The notes under the pieces are model-generated. The model did no database searches. It was given only the letters and a program-made list of their open reading frames with translations, and was not told the origin of the DNA. Of a stretch of 64,000 bases of DNA, positions 8,467-17,862 are shown one piece after another. This stretch comes from G965197555 sp965197555 (lineage in GTDB: Bacteria > Chloroflexota > Dehalococcoidia > Lucifugimonadales > UBA3495), in contig OZ240213.1 in the NCBI GenBank assembly GCA_965197555.1, positions 3,906,001 to 3,970,000 of the forward strand, read 5' to 3'. The position numbers were made by a program, and so were the translations under genes. The number at the start of each line of letters is the position of its first letter. Position 1 is the first letter of the stretch.

Positions 8467-11400
8467 GACCACCCCGGCTCGCCAGTTCCACGATGCGGTT
8501 TGCCAGTTCGTCCAACTGTTCTTCAGTGTATTCCCCCGTTGGCCGCAGTTCCCGCTTAATGTCCCGGCGCATCTCCCGCTGCACGTCCAGGTTCGACTGC
8601 CAATCAATCACGTCTCTGTGTTGTGAAATGACTTTTTCGACTTCCTGGGAAACCCTCTTGGTCTCTTCGTCGATTTCCGTCCGGTATCCCCTTTGCTCCT
8701 CGCCTGCCCTAAACTGCGAAGTTTGCCCAGCCGGGAACTCGTCCGGCAATTGGTAGATGGCAAAGGACTCCGTGGTCATGCCGTGTTGGGCGGCGATGTC
8801 CGCCATTCTTTGAACATCCTGCCGCAGGGCGGCCATGCGACGGCAGGCGTCTGTGGTCTCAATGAGCCGGTTGCGCAGGTCTTGGATGATGCGGGCCAAC
8901 CTTTCTGATAGCCTTTCGTAGAAGACAGGGTTTTCGGCCAGGCGCTCGTGGATTTGGGCTCGGATCGCGTGTTCCATAACTGACGCTCGCGCTTCATCAT
9001 GGGGAAGGGAAGCAATCTTCTGCTCAAAGTCCTGGTCCAGGATGGAGAGCGGCTTCATCATTTCCCGGGCTTGGGCGCTGATGCGTTCGTCGACCAACTT
9101 CTTGACCTTGGCTCCGATCTCGGTCCAGTCCACGTCGGCATCCTCACGGATGAACTGGCCCCGGGTGTAGGCTCGAATTTCGGTAAGGCGGGCCAACCGG
9201 TCCGCGTAGGCCAGGGCGCGAGGGTCGGGTAGGAAGCGGTCCATAAGACGGGAGAACCTGCGGTAGTCGGCGTTGAACAGCTCGAACAGGTCTGCCTTGT
9301 AGTTCCCTTCGGTGTTGGCATCGGGGGCGAAAACGGCAACACAGGCCCAGGTGTCGCCCAAGTTTCTGCCCTTAAAGTGGGACTCCGCCTGCACTGCTGC
9401 TGCCTCCATCAGCGGACCGGGATCCTCCTCAATTTCCCGCATGCTGTCCTGGACGTCGGCCCAATCAAAATTTGACAGGGCCTGCTCCAGGTCGCGGGAA
9501 ACGCCGTGGTAGTCCACCACTAACCCGTAGCTCTTTTCCGTTTCCACATCTTCATGCCGGTGGGAGAACCGGCGGTTGACCCGGGCAATGGCCTGGAGCA
9601 AACCGTGGTCCCGCAGCGGCCGGTCCAGGTAGAGCACCTGTTCAGGCGGAGCGTCGAAACCGGTCAGAAGCATATCCACCACCACCAGCACCTCCGGTTC
9701 GCCATCGGGATCGACGAAGGCGTTGGCCACCGTCTCTTGGTCCAGGTCCCGGGCCTGCTGAAATTCGGCGCCATCGTTGGGACTGGTGGTTATGATGGGG
9801 TAGGCATTCAGACCGAAGTTCCTCAGATGATCTGCGTAGCGCAAGGCAGCGGCTCGGCTGGGCGCTACCACCTGGGCCTTGAATCCGTTGGGGCGTACCC
9901 GTTCCTTGAAGTGCTCGGCGATGTCCAGGGCGATCATCTCGATGCGCCGCTCCGCTCCGGCTACAGTTTCATTGTTGGCGTACCTCCGGCGTATCCGCTC
10001 TCTCACCTCATCCGGCTGTTCTTCGAACATGGCGTCGAACAAACGGTCCAGGGTCTCCGGCCCTTCGATGGCCAGTTCCGTCAGGCGGGCCTCGTACATG
10101 ATAGGCACCGTAGCGCCGTCTGCAACCGACTGGGGGATGGTGTAGGCGTCAATCAGGTGACCGAACCGCCGCCTGGTGCTACGGCCGTATCCTTTTTCTA
10201 TCGGTGTTCCGGTGAAGCCGATCAGCGTGGCGTTGGGCAGCGCCCTGGACATCAGCGCGCCCAGGTCGCCATACTGGGAGCGGTGAGCTTCGTCCACCAT
10301 GATAATTACGTTGTCCGAGGGATTCAGCAGATCCAGCGGTCCGTCGGGCGTGGTCAGCGCCTCCTCAAATTTCTGAATGGTGGTCATTACTGTTCGGCTA
10401 CCGCCCTGCTTGAGGACGGTCTGGAGGTCCAAGGGGTCGCGCTGGCCGGGCCTTTCCCAGCGCCGGCGGGCGCGACGGTCCTCCGGTTCAGGACGGGACC
10501 GATCCATCCGTTCCGGCCCCGGAAAGCCGCACCGCTGGAAGGTGCCGGTAATCTGCCGGTCCAACTGGGTGCGGTCGGTAACCACCGCGATGGTAGCGTT
10601 GGCCAGGCGCGGGTCCCTCCGAATTTTGGTAGCCAGCCACAGCATGGTCAGGGACTTGCCCGAACCCTGGGTGTGCCAGACCACGCCGCCCCGCTGGGTG
10701 GGTGTTTCACCCTTGAGGATGCGGGCCAGGGCCGCCCGCACGGCCCGGTATTGCTGGTAGCGGGGTAGTTTCTTGACCAGCCGGCCCCGCTCCGGTTCAT
10801 ACACCACGAAGTCCCGCAGGATGTCCAGCAAGGTGGCCGGGGCCAGCAGGCCGACGATTAGCTGGGCCTGCCCCTGGGGTTCCACGCCGAATTTCTGGCG
10901 CACGGTGTCTTCTGAATACGGCCCTAGCCACTTCCATCCAAAGTAGGCGTTTTCCGGGGCGTTCAGGGTGGAGTAGGCTGCGGCGGCGCCGCAGTGGGCC
11001 ACACAGAGCAGGTTGTAGTGGAACAGTTCGGGTGTGCCCCGGCCATGCCACTCCGCGCCGGTCTCCTGGTAGCGGCGCAACTGGCGCACCGCCTGGGACT
11101 TCCACACGTCCAGCAGGGACGGCGACTTGGCTTCCATCACCACCAGGGGGATGCCATTGACGAACAAGACCAGATCGGGAATGGCCAGCCGCTCGTCGTC
11201 ATCCGGGCCTTCCCGCTCGTTGCCCCGACGCACCCGGAACTGGGTGGTGACCAGGAACTCGTTGAGGCCGCTTTCGGCATGGTCAAAGTCGAAGAAACGG
11301 ACTGTGCGGGTGTCCCGGCCCCTGGGCCCGTCCACGGTCAGGGGCATCCCGTAGGTCAGGTACTCGTGGACCGCCTGGTTGCGGGCCATGCCGACGGCGT

Positions 11401-11629
11401 TGACGTTCTCCAACTCGAAGATAACCCGGTCTGCCTGGGCCTCGGTCAGCCACTCGTTGAGACGCAGCAGGGCGGCCCGCAGCCGCCCCTTTAACAACAC
11501 TTCCCGCTCGCCGCCCCGTTCCGCCGCCAGCGAGTCCCGGGGAACATAGGTCCACCTCAGCCGCTCCAACAACCGTCGGGCCGGGTCCTCGGCGTGATTA
11601 AACTCGTTGAGTTTATTTGGGGTGGTCAT
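8456..11629 (-). CDS. hsdR: Type I restriction enzyme R subunit (HsdR)
   Basis: A 1057-residue ATP-dependent motor and nuclease subunit, full length for the family. The N-terminal PD-(D/E)XK nuclease shows IPDLVLFVNGIPLVVMEAKS. The superfamily 2 helicase motifs are present: VVWHTQGSGKSLTMLW (Walker A), IIMVDEAHRSQYG (DEAH-type motif II), LIGFTGTPIE (motif III) and ILYLDRPL followed by LLQAIARVNR (motif VI). The C-terminus is a coiled coil-rich region that binds the methylase core. It cleaves unmethylated DNA after translocation when complexed with HsdM and HsdS. The frame is intact, but hsdM here lacks its N-terminus, so the local complex may not assemble. Cotranscribed with the metallopeptidase downstream. 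Confidence 0.95.
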   Translation of the reverse strand: MTTPNKLNEFNHAEDPARRLLERLRWTYVPRDSLAAERGGEREVLLKGRLRAALLRLNEWLTEAQADRVIFELENVNAVGMARNQAVHEYLTYGMPLTVDGPRGRDTRTVRFFDFDHAESGLNEFLVTTQFRVRRGNEREGPDDDERLAIPDLVLFVNGIPLVVMEAKSPSLLDVWKSQAVRQLRRYQETGAEWHGRGTPELFHYNLLCVAHCGAAAAYSTLNAPENAYFGWKWLGPYSEDTVRQKFGVEPQGQAQLIVGLLAPATLLDILRDFVVYEPERGRLVKKLPRYQQYRAVRAALARILKGETPTQRGGVVWHTQGSGKSLTMLWLATKIRRDPRLANATIAVVTDRTQLDRQITGTFQRCGFPGPERMDRSRPEPEDRRARRRWERPGQRDPLDLQTVLKQGGSRTVMTTIQKFEEALTTPDGPLDLLNPSDNVIIMVDEAHRSQYGDLGALMSRALPNATLIGFTGTPIEKGYGRSTRRRFGHLIDAYTIPQSVADGATVPIMYEARLTELAIEGPETLDRLFDAMFEEQPDEVRERIRRRYANNETVAGAERRIEMIALDIAEHFKERVRPNGFKAQVVAPSRAAALRYADHLRNFGLNAYPIITTSPNDGAEFQQARDLDQETVANAFVDPDGEPEVLVVVDMLLTGFDAPPEQVLYLDRPLRDHGLLQAIARVNRRFSHRHEDVETEKSYGLVVDYHGVSRDLEQALSNFDWADVQDSMREIEEDPGPLMEAAAVQAESHFKGRNLGDTWACVAVFAPDANTEGNYKADLFELFNADYRRFSRLMDRFLPDPRALAYADRLARLTEIRAYTRGQFIREDADVDWTEIGAKVKKLVDERISAQAREMMKPLSILDQDFEQKIASLPHDEARASVMEHAIRAQIHERLAENPVFYERLSERLARIIQDLRNRLIETTDACRRMAALRQDVQRMADIAAQHGMTTESFAIYQLPDEFPAGQTSQFRAGEEQRGYRTEIDEETKRVSQEVEKVISQHRDVIDWQSNLDVQREMRRDIKRELRPTGEYTEEQLDELANRIVELASRGGHDL

Positions 11630-11651
11630 GGTGCGCTAACCCCATGTAGGC

Positions 11652-12176
11652 TCATCGGCTAGGGAAGACTTGCGGACTTGTGCTATCAGCACCGAAGCGG
11701 AAGGCAACGGACTTTACAAGCTCTACGAACCAATCATCCGCGTAAGGAGCCACTATCACCTCATGGACTAATCGAGAGACGTCGACTTGCCTATAGGCAC
11801 CTGCTTCATGCAACGGAGTAGAAAAGTCAGGGGTATAGTTCTCAAGAGTGATAGGTGGAGGTATAGGTAGGTCCCAATTGATAGCTCTAACTTCCTTCTC
11901 ATGCTCGAAACTATCTCTCTTATACAAAAATGGAGCCAACGCGTTACTATCGGAAATGGACGCTGAGTCGTAATCGATATACTTTACCTTCCCGACGAAA
12001 ATATCATTTTCGCAGGTAAAGCCCTTAGCCAAGGACTGGAAATCGGTCTTAATAGCGATACCTTCCTGCTCTCCGGTATAGAGTCTCCACACAGCGGCGG
12101 ATTCATGGGAACTTTCGTACCTCCATAGAACGGCATCATCCGCTGGGGGGTCAAACGAGGGATGTTCTTCATACAT
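11652..12176 (-). CDS. DUF2971-like protein, short form
   Basis: A 174-residue protein beginning at ATG after AGAGAGGA. Features typical of DUF2971 are LWRYESSHESAAVWRLYTGEQEGIAIKTDF, and the charged FEHEKEVRAINWD segment, then VHEVIVAPYADDWFVELV. Full family members carry a longer N-terminus, so this is a short or truncated form. DUF2971 genes are common passengers in defence loci and here the gene sits 22 bp upstream of hsdR, inside the restriction operon. Its function is unknown. Codon use is somewhat more AT-rich than in the flanking hsd genes, suggesting separate acquisition. Confidence 0.65.
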   Translation of the reverse strand: MYEEHPSFDPPADDAVLWRYESSHESAAVWRLYTGEQEGIAIKTDFQSLAKGFTCENDIFVGKVKYIDYDSASISDSNALAPFLYKRDSFEHEKEVRAINWDLPIPPPITLENYTPDFSTPLHEAGAYRQVDVSRLVHEVIVAPYADDWFVELVKSVAFRFGADSTSPQVFPSR

Positions 12177-12386
12177 TGTTGATATCCTCTCTAGTTAGGA
12201 CAAATTGACTTGCAGTCCCTCGGCTTTGACGCTTACAAATGTCCAACTGTGACTCGAACGTCTTGGATGCTACTCCTCGTAGAGTACGCAGCCAAATTCC
12301 CCGTGTGTTCTGAACTGCTCGCGGGCGACTGTATTGATATGGGGATATTCGTCAGGGTGATCCTCGTGAGCCATCGAAAGACACAT

Positions 12387-13631
12387 AACTAAACCAAAGC
12401 CAAGGTGGGATGTGCATTTACAATACATCGGTGATTGGGCTGGGATTCTCGCAGAAAGCCTTCGGCCTTTGATTGCAGGACGGTGCGGCAGCGGCCCTTG
12501 ACCTCGTCTTTCCGGATGGACAGCCCGCAGAGGAAATTCCCGACCCTCTCCTTTACCAGGGCCTTGGTTCCCAAGCACAGGTTTCCGGTGGCTTCCTCTC
12601 TTGCCCAGCCCCAGATGGCCTCATCGGCGTTGAAGTCCGGGCTGTAGCCCGGCAGGTTCATCAGCCGCAGCCCCAAGCCCGGCGTCCGCAGATACTCACG
12701 CACCGCTTCGCCGCGGTGCGCCGGCGCGTTGTCCCAAATCACGTTGAGCGGCCCGGAGTGCCTCTGCCGCAACCGCTCCAGGAAGGCAGCCGAGGTTCCG
12801 GAGTTGCTATTCCCCTCCAGGTCCATCCACTCCACCTCACCGGTCTCCAGGCACACTGCCGAGTAGTAGCTGGCCTTTTCGCCATAGCTCGGGCTGGTCG
12901 AGTCCACCAAGGCCGGCTCTCCCTTTAGCACCCATTTGCCTCTCAATTCGGCATCGGCCCGGAAATGGGCCTCGTCGGCGAAGAATATCTTCGCTCCCGT
13001 ACGCCACGCCTCGTCCGACAGGGTGGCGTACTCCGCCACGAAGGCCTCCCGCTTCTGCTCATCTGCCTTGACCAGACGCTTCTTGGGGCGCTTCAGGACA
13101 AACCCCAAGCGGTGCAGATAGTTCAGGCAAGTGCTGCGGCTCAGGCCAATGCCGAAACGCTTCGAGACAAACTGCCGCACCACTTTCCAGTTCCAGTTGG
13201 CCATTTCTATGCCCGACATCTCGGGCAACTCCTGCACTGCCCCCGTCAACTTCGCCTGTTGCGTCTCGCCAAGTGCGGGGGGGAACCCCCGGTCTGCTCG
13301 AATATCAAGGCTGCAGGCCCTCCCTCGCCGAAGGCGGCGGCCCATCTGCCGATGGTGTGAGCATCCCGGCCCAGTGCCTGGGCGGTGCCCGAGGCGGTCA
13401 GGCCCCGGCACAGGAGCCACAGTGCGTGCCACCGTTCTCTCTCCCGGGGTGTCGGCGCTAGGTACATCCTGCTGCGCACACTCGCCAAGTCCAACTGCCA
13501 CCCCTCCAAGTCCGGCCTTATCCCCCTCATACCCATCACCATCCCCACTCAATCTGCTCCCAGTCCTGACGCTATGCCTCCCTGATTCTAGCCGACGCAA
13601 ATGCGGGTTTCACCTTGGCTTTGGTTTAGTT
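12387..13631 (-). mobile_element. IS630-family element
   Basis: An element of about 1.25 kb bounded by perfect 21-bp inverted repeats AACTAAACCAAAGCCAAGGTG (12387-12407 and the complement at 13611-13631). It carries one transposase, split by a frameshift, and lies within the type I restriction operon between hsdS and the DUF2971 gene, in the same orientation as the operon. It interrupts a small open gene at what looks like a TA dinucleotide, the family's usual target. Confidence 0.85.
12389..13548 (-). pseudogene. IS630 transposase, two frames
   Basis: The N-terminal helix-turn-helix domain (RERERWHALWLLCRGLTASG, then TAQALGRDAHTIGRWAAAFGEGG) and the catalytic domain lie in different frames. 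The switch occurs at a run of seven C on the coding strand (13275-13285), where GGSPPHL in the first frame becomes GGFPPALGETQQ in the second. The DDE residues are intact: FFADEAHFRAD, VIWDNAPAHRG and SPDFNADEAIWGW. It may be a plain frameshift or a programmed shift at the homopolymer, as known in some IS630 relatives; the run length makes either possible. Confidence 0.8.
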
Positions 13632-13782
13632 GACCCATTTTGGGATTGATGCAATCTCCCTCTCCCCGTTGACGAAATAGGCCTGGAGCAACCCAAAATC
13701 TGCAATTCTTACATCTGCGTCTGGTATTCGATACCATTGGCTATGCCCTCCACCAGGCTTTAGTTGCAAGTGCGTTTTCGCT

Positions 13783-15048
13783 CTAGTCCATCGGACCCAC
13801 CCGCACCCGCCCCGTAAGCAGCGCATCGGCGACAGATTCTTTCAGAAATTGTAGCCCATCACGCTCCAGTTTCGCTTCGGCAACCGCCCCATCCACACCG
13901 TCCAGCAACCCCGCTATGGCCTGCTGTTCGGGTAGCGGCGGCAAGGGAATGGCTAGAGATTTGAGACTTGTCGGGTTGATATTTGCTTGGCTAACTCCCG
14001 GTGTCGCAAATCGTTGGATTCGAGATTGACAATTTTCTGACCAGAGCAGAGAGGACAGCCAAAAAGGATTCACTTTGGGCTTCTTAACACGCAACCTTAT
14101 AAGGTAAGAGGCGAACGAAATCGACTCTGGCAAGTTGCGGACAACTGCAACCTTCCCTACCAAATCCAAGCTATTAGTACGGTTAAATAGAATATCTCCA
14201 GGCGCCAAGTTCAGTTCGCCAGATTCTTTATCGGAAAGGTTTGCCCGACGGATTTCGGACAGGTCTATTTCACCGTCTTGCAAGTTGTTCATGCGTAACA
14301 CCACGACTTTGCCTTCCCGACCAAGTTGGGCATTAGTCCCGTAGGTAGTTGATTCCAGGACCTCCCCCAACCTAACCACCTCCCAGTCGGCCGGTATCGT
14401 CCCCAGGCCCGGCACATCTTTCCATTGCGTGTGCCAGCCGGGGACGCCGCGGGTCAGCAGTTGGTGGAGCAGGGAGTCGCGCAGTTGTTCTGTGGCGGCG
14501 ATGACCGCGTTACTTCCCTCGATGGCGTCGTCAATGGAGTCCAGCACGGCGGCGATGGCCCGCTGCTCCGGCAGGGGCGGGAGGAGGATGGGGAGGGAAT
14601 CTATATCTTCTCTGGATACTCCTTGTATGGTTGTACCTCTTGACCGTTGTTGAAGCAGGCCAGAGTTGTTGATCAATGTCCTGCATAGATAAGACCGGTT
14701 TGCAGCTTCGGTCGGAGCCAGCAATGTAATATCCTGGCTCGCGCCCATAAGTTCTCCCGCAATTCCCACAAGCCCCACCCGGGTCCTCGTCGCCAGCAGC
14801 AACGCACCTTGTTCGCAAATCGCAGTAGCGCCTGAATGCAGACCCGCCTTTGTCAGGAACGAACGAGCGTCGCCACGGCTGATGTGGGTTTCTCTCAGGT
14901 CTGCCCCAGTAACAAACGGTATGTCCCCGTCCCAGTATTCCGGGCGGGCTTTTGGGGGCGTCCCACCTTGTTGGAACTGCGCCACGTCCCCCAAGCGCAC
15001 CAGCCGCCAGCCTTTGGGGATAGCTCCCTGCCCGCCGGAGCGTTTCAC
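13783..15048 (-). CDS. hsdS: Type I restriction specificity subunit (HsdS)
   Basis: A 421-residue protein with two target-recognition domains separated by conserved helical spacers. Each half ends in the diagnostic motif: SLPILLPPLPEQRAIAAVLD and SLAIPLPPLPEQQAIAGLLD. Each recognition domain begins with a typical IPxxWxxVRLGEV-like strand (IPKGWRLVRLGDV; IPADWEVVRLGEV). I chose the GTG start because it overlaps the DUF2442 stop codon (TAGTG) and follows GGAAGGGG; the longer upstream frame lies inside DUF2442. It determines the bipartite DNA site of the methylase and restriction complexes. Confidence 0.93.
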   Translation of the reverse strand: MKRSGGQGAIPKGWRLVRLGDVAQFQQGGTPPKARPEYWDGDIPFVTGADLRETHISRGDARSFLTKAGLHSGATAICEQGALLLATRTRVGLVGIAGELMGASQDITLLAPTEAANRSYLCRTLINNSGLLQQRSRGTTIQGVSREDIDSLPILLPPLPEQRAIAAVLDSIDDAIEGSNAVIAATEQLRDSLLHQLLTRGVPGWHTQWKDVPGLGTIPADWEVVRLGEVLESTTYGTNAQLGREGKVVVLRMNNLQDGEIDLSEIRRANLSDKESGELNLAPGDILFNRTNSLDLVGKVAVVRNLPESISFASYLIRLRVKKPKVNPFWLSSLLWSENCQSRIQRFATPGVSQANINPTSLKSLAIPLPPLPEQQAIAGLLDGVDGAVAEAKLERDGLQFLKESVADALLTGRVRVGPMD

Positions 15049-15398
15049 TAGGCCCCTTCCGTTACGGCGGGGCGAATTTCGTAGATATTCACCGGGAGGC
15101 CGGCCTCCTTTGCCTCCAGCCAGCGTTTGAAGCCGTGCAGGCTCTCCCCTGACGGTATGCCGGCCAGCAACATTTCCACGCTGATGTCCTCGTCCAAGTC
15201 GGGCCAGTGGATACCCTCTCCTGTGCCGATGGGACGCCAGTTGTTGCGCTCTTCCGGGGTGGCATGGACCAGCCGGGGATACCACGACAGTGGAACCGAT
15301 ATGGTGCGGCCGTCGCAAAGCTCGGCGGTCAAGGTATCCTCGGTGACCTTTACGTCTTCTGCGTCTGCAACATTTACCTTAAGGGTTGAAACGCGCAT
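15048..15398 (-). CDS. DUF2442 protein between hsdM and hsdS
   Basis: A 116-residue DUF2442 family protein: VKVTEDTLTAELCDGRTISVPLSWYPRLVHATPEERNNWRPIGTGEGIHWPDLDEDISVEMLLAG carries the hallmark DGR.ISVPL.WYPRL and GIHWP.LDEDISVE.LL segments. It overlaps DUF4160 by 20 bp upstream and hsdS by one base downstream, so the three are translationally coupled. DUF2442 and DUF4160 commonly occur as a pair and behave like a toxin-antitoxin-type module in gene-neighbourhood studies; the biochemical role is not established. The C-terminal extension (GFKRWLEAKEAGLPVNIYEI) is longer than in minimal members. Confidence 0.85.
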   Translation of the reverse strand: MRVSTLKVNVADAEDVKVTEDTLTAELCDGRTISVPLSWYPRLVHATPEERNNWRPIGTGEGIHWPDLDEDISVEMLLAGIPSGESLHGFKRWLEAKEAGLPVNIYEIRPAVTEGA

Positions 15399-15615
15399 TC
15401 CAAGCCTCCATGAGCCGAGTTTGATTTTCTTCGATTATACGTTCAATCCGGCGAATTTCGGGGCGCCGCAGTCCGCCTGTGCTCTGGAGCTTTACCGGAT
15501 TCAGCCAGAACTTGGCGATCCTGTTGTCAGGCTCAACGTGTACATGAGGAGGCTCATCCCGGTCACCCATGTAGAAGAAGAAGCGGAATGGGCCATCTGA
15601 GAATATCGCCGGCAT
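15379..15615 (-). CDS. DUF4160 protein, partner of DUF2442
   Basis: A 78-residue DUF4160 protein with its complete signature: FRFFFYMGDRDEPPHVHVE, then AKFWLNPVKL and LRRPEIRRIERIIEENQTRLMEAWNA. The paired His residues in PPHVHVE are the family's conserved feature. It starts 31 bp after the hsdM stop and overlaps DUF2442 by 20 bp. Together the two small genes form a cassette placed between methylase and specificity genes of a type I system. Function unknown; an accessory toxin-antitoxin-like role is an inference from family neighbourhoods. Confidence 0.87.
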   Translation of the reverse strand: MPAIFSDGPFRFFFYMGDRDEPPHVHVEPDNRIAKFWLNPVKLQSTGGLRRPEIRRIERIIEENQTRLMEAWNARFNP

Positions 15616-15646
15616 TTTCTCTATACCACCCTGCTACCGGATCATC

Positions 15647-16690
15647 CTACCGGGCATATCCCATCTCCGCCAGCAGTTCGTCCATGCGGGCCACGGCCTC
15701 GTCCCGCCGCCGCTCCGCCTCCCGGAGTTGGGCCAGCGCCTCCTCCACCGGCATCACCTCTACCGGCTCGGTGGTATCCACGTAGCGGCTGATGTTCAGG
15801 TTGAAGTCGTTGCCGGCAATCTCTGACCGGTCGGCGACGTGGGCGAACCGGTCCACGTCTTCGAAGGCCCGGTACGCCTGCACTATCTTACCGATGTGCT
15901 CCGGGTCGATGTAGTTCTGCGCCTTGCCGGGTCGGAAGTAACCCTCCTGGGCCGCATCCACGAACAGCACCTTGCCCCGCCGTTCTTGTGGCTTGTCCCG
16001 GTTCAGGACGCAGATGGCCACCGGGATGCTGGCGCCGAAGAACAGGTTGGGGGCCAGACCGATAACGGCTTCGAACAGGTCGGCCTCCACGATGCCCCGG
16101 CGTATTGTCCCCTCGGCGCCGCCGCGGAACAGGATGCCGTGGGGCATCACCACGCCCACCATGCCCTGGGCGTTGGTCACGCCCAGCATGTGCAGCAGAA
16201 AGGCAAAGTCGCCCCGGGTCTTCGGCGGCACCGCCCCATAGCGGTCAAAGCGGTGGTGTGGGTCGTTGGGAGCGAAGTCGTGCCCCCAGTTCTTGAGGCT
16301 GAAGGGGGGATTGGCGATAACCCGGTCGTAAGCCAGCAGCCGCCCCGACGCGTCCATCAGACCAGGCTCGGCGATTACGTCGCCGGCTTCCATGCGGGCG
16401 GAGCGCAGGTCGTGGAGAAGCAGGTTCAGCTTGCCAATGGCGAGCGTCCCCAGGTTGCGGGCATCGCCGCCCTGCTCCCGGACGTACCGGGCGGTGTAAA
16501 TCAACATTCCGGCAGAACCGGCGGCGGGATCGCAGATGCGCATCCCTTCTCGGGGTTCCAGCAACTCCACGATCAGGCGGACGACCTCGCGGGGCGTATA
16601 GAACTCGCCGCCCTTCTTGCCAGCGTCGTCGGCGAATTGGTAGATGAGGTACTCGTAGGCGTCGCCCAGAACGTTGCCGGTGGCGCCAGG
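15647..16690 (-). pseudogene. hsdM: Type I methylase HsdM, N-terminal domain lost
   Basis: The remaining 347 codons hold the N6-adenine methylase core: DAYEYLIYQFADDAGKKGGE, FYTPREVVRLIVELL, CDPAAGSAGML (SAM-binding motif I) and VIANPPFSLKNWG (catalytic NPPF), then the C-terminal helical region. The N-terminal helical domain of about 130-150 residues that contacts HsdS and DNA is missing: coding similarity stops at about 16690, exactly where an IS21 terminus begins. The frame stays open further upstream but encodes IS sequence. Unless a supplementary start exists, the methylase should be inactive, which makes the adjacent intact hsdR potentially unbalanced. Confidence 0.88.
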
Positions 16691-16740
16691 TGGTACAGTT
16701 TTACTCCGCCCCAGTGGCCCAACATGCCTCCGCCATTGAT
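16687..16740 (+). mobile_element. Isolated IS21-type terminus fused to hsdM
   Basis: CCAGGTGGTACAGTTTTACT and the following 34 bases to CCATTGATA are an inverted match to 23117-23171, which is the distal end of the IS21 remnant downstream of istB. Here only about 54 bp survive and the inner side faces hsdM, so a deletion or recombination joined hsdM to the inside of an IS21 copy. From 16741 to 16907 no gene is recognised, although the minus strand has an open stretch (PPQYWFNRISGQPPAI) of unknown origin. Confidence 0.7.
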
Positions 16741-17862
16741 ACTCCCGCGTACCGGACCGGAACAAGTCTTTCCGTCCCTGCCTTATGGCCGGTGGTTGCC
16801 CGCTGATCCGGTTGAACCAATACTGGGGTGGGATGTGCATTTCGAGGGTCTTGAAGATTGAGGTGGACCCGGAATTTTCGGACAGGTGGCTAGGTGAGGG
16901 TCCCGCTCCTAAACCCGAATCCACCGAGGGAGGGCGTTTGGTTAGCATCCTGAAGTGGCCAGAGGGTGCTCCTCTGAATCTGGGATAATGGTTTTGTAAC
17001 AGCAAAACAGTCCCAGAGAAGGAGCACCCAATAGATGCTACCACGCAACCACCCCGACCGTATCCGCATCGTCTTTGACGATCACCGCCTGGTGGCCAAT
17101 GCCGGTCTGCTCCTGCCGGCCACCCTCGCCCGGCATCTGGGCCTGCGGGAACTCGTTGACCATCACCTTGACCTGGGCGGCGCGCCGGAGCGGGCCAACA
17201 CCGGAGACAAGCTGATGACCCTGGTGGCCTCAGCCATGGCCGGCGGCGACTGCATCGACGACGCCGATGTGTTGTGCACCGGGGGGACGGCCTGCACCCT
17301 GGGCGGCACGGTCAAGGCGCCATCCACCCTGGGGACCTTCCTGCGCAGCTTCCGGTGGGGCCACGTCCGCCAGCTGGGCCGGGAGCTGCTGGCCTGGGCC
17401 GCTGGGGCCGGACCCGGCGACGCGCCGTTCACCATCGACCTCGATTCCACCATCTGCGAGACCTACGGACTGGCCAAGGAGGGCGCCCGCCACCACGGCT
17501 ATACCGGCAAGCGGGGCTACCACCCGCTGCTGGCCATCGCCGCCGGCACCGGCGACGTGCTGATGCCCCGGCTGCGCGAGGGCCGGGCCAACACCGCCCG
17601 CGGCGCCGCCCACTTCCTGCGGGAGACGGTGGGACGGGTGCGCTACGCCGGGGCCACAACGGACGACTCACGCTACGGGCCGACAGCGGGTTCTACACTC
17701 ATGGTGTGGTATCCGTCTGCCGCAAGATGGATGTCCGCTTCTCCATCACCATCCGCCAGCACAAGAGCCTGCGCAATCTCATCGAGGCGATACCAGAGGA
17801 TGCCTGGACTCCCATTCCCTACTGGATGGACGGCGCCGCCGATGTGGCCGAGACCACCTGCA

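Larger units (their letters stand above)
12270..13826 (-). pseudogene. Small gene downstream of hsdS, split by an IS630 element
   Basis: Two coding pieces flank the IS630. The upstream piece (13632-13826) reads KPGGGHSQWYRIPDADVRIA and then FGLLQAYFVNGEREIASIPKWV; the downstream piece (12270-12386) reads MCLSMAHEDHPDEYPHINTV and then AREQFRTHGEFGCVLYEE before a TAG. Joining them across a TA target gives one frame of about 100 residues. The start overlaps the end of hsdS, consistent with an operon gene. No family is recognised. One flank reads CA rather than TA, so a target-site mutation must be assumed. Confidence 0.5.

Noticed and set aside
9554..10768. Long plus-strand open frame opposite hsdR
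   Set aside because: Antisense shadow of a high-GC gene; no motifs, while the minus strand encodes a clear HsdR.
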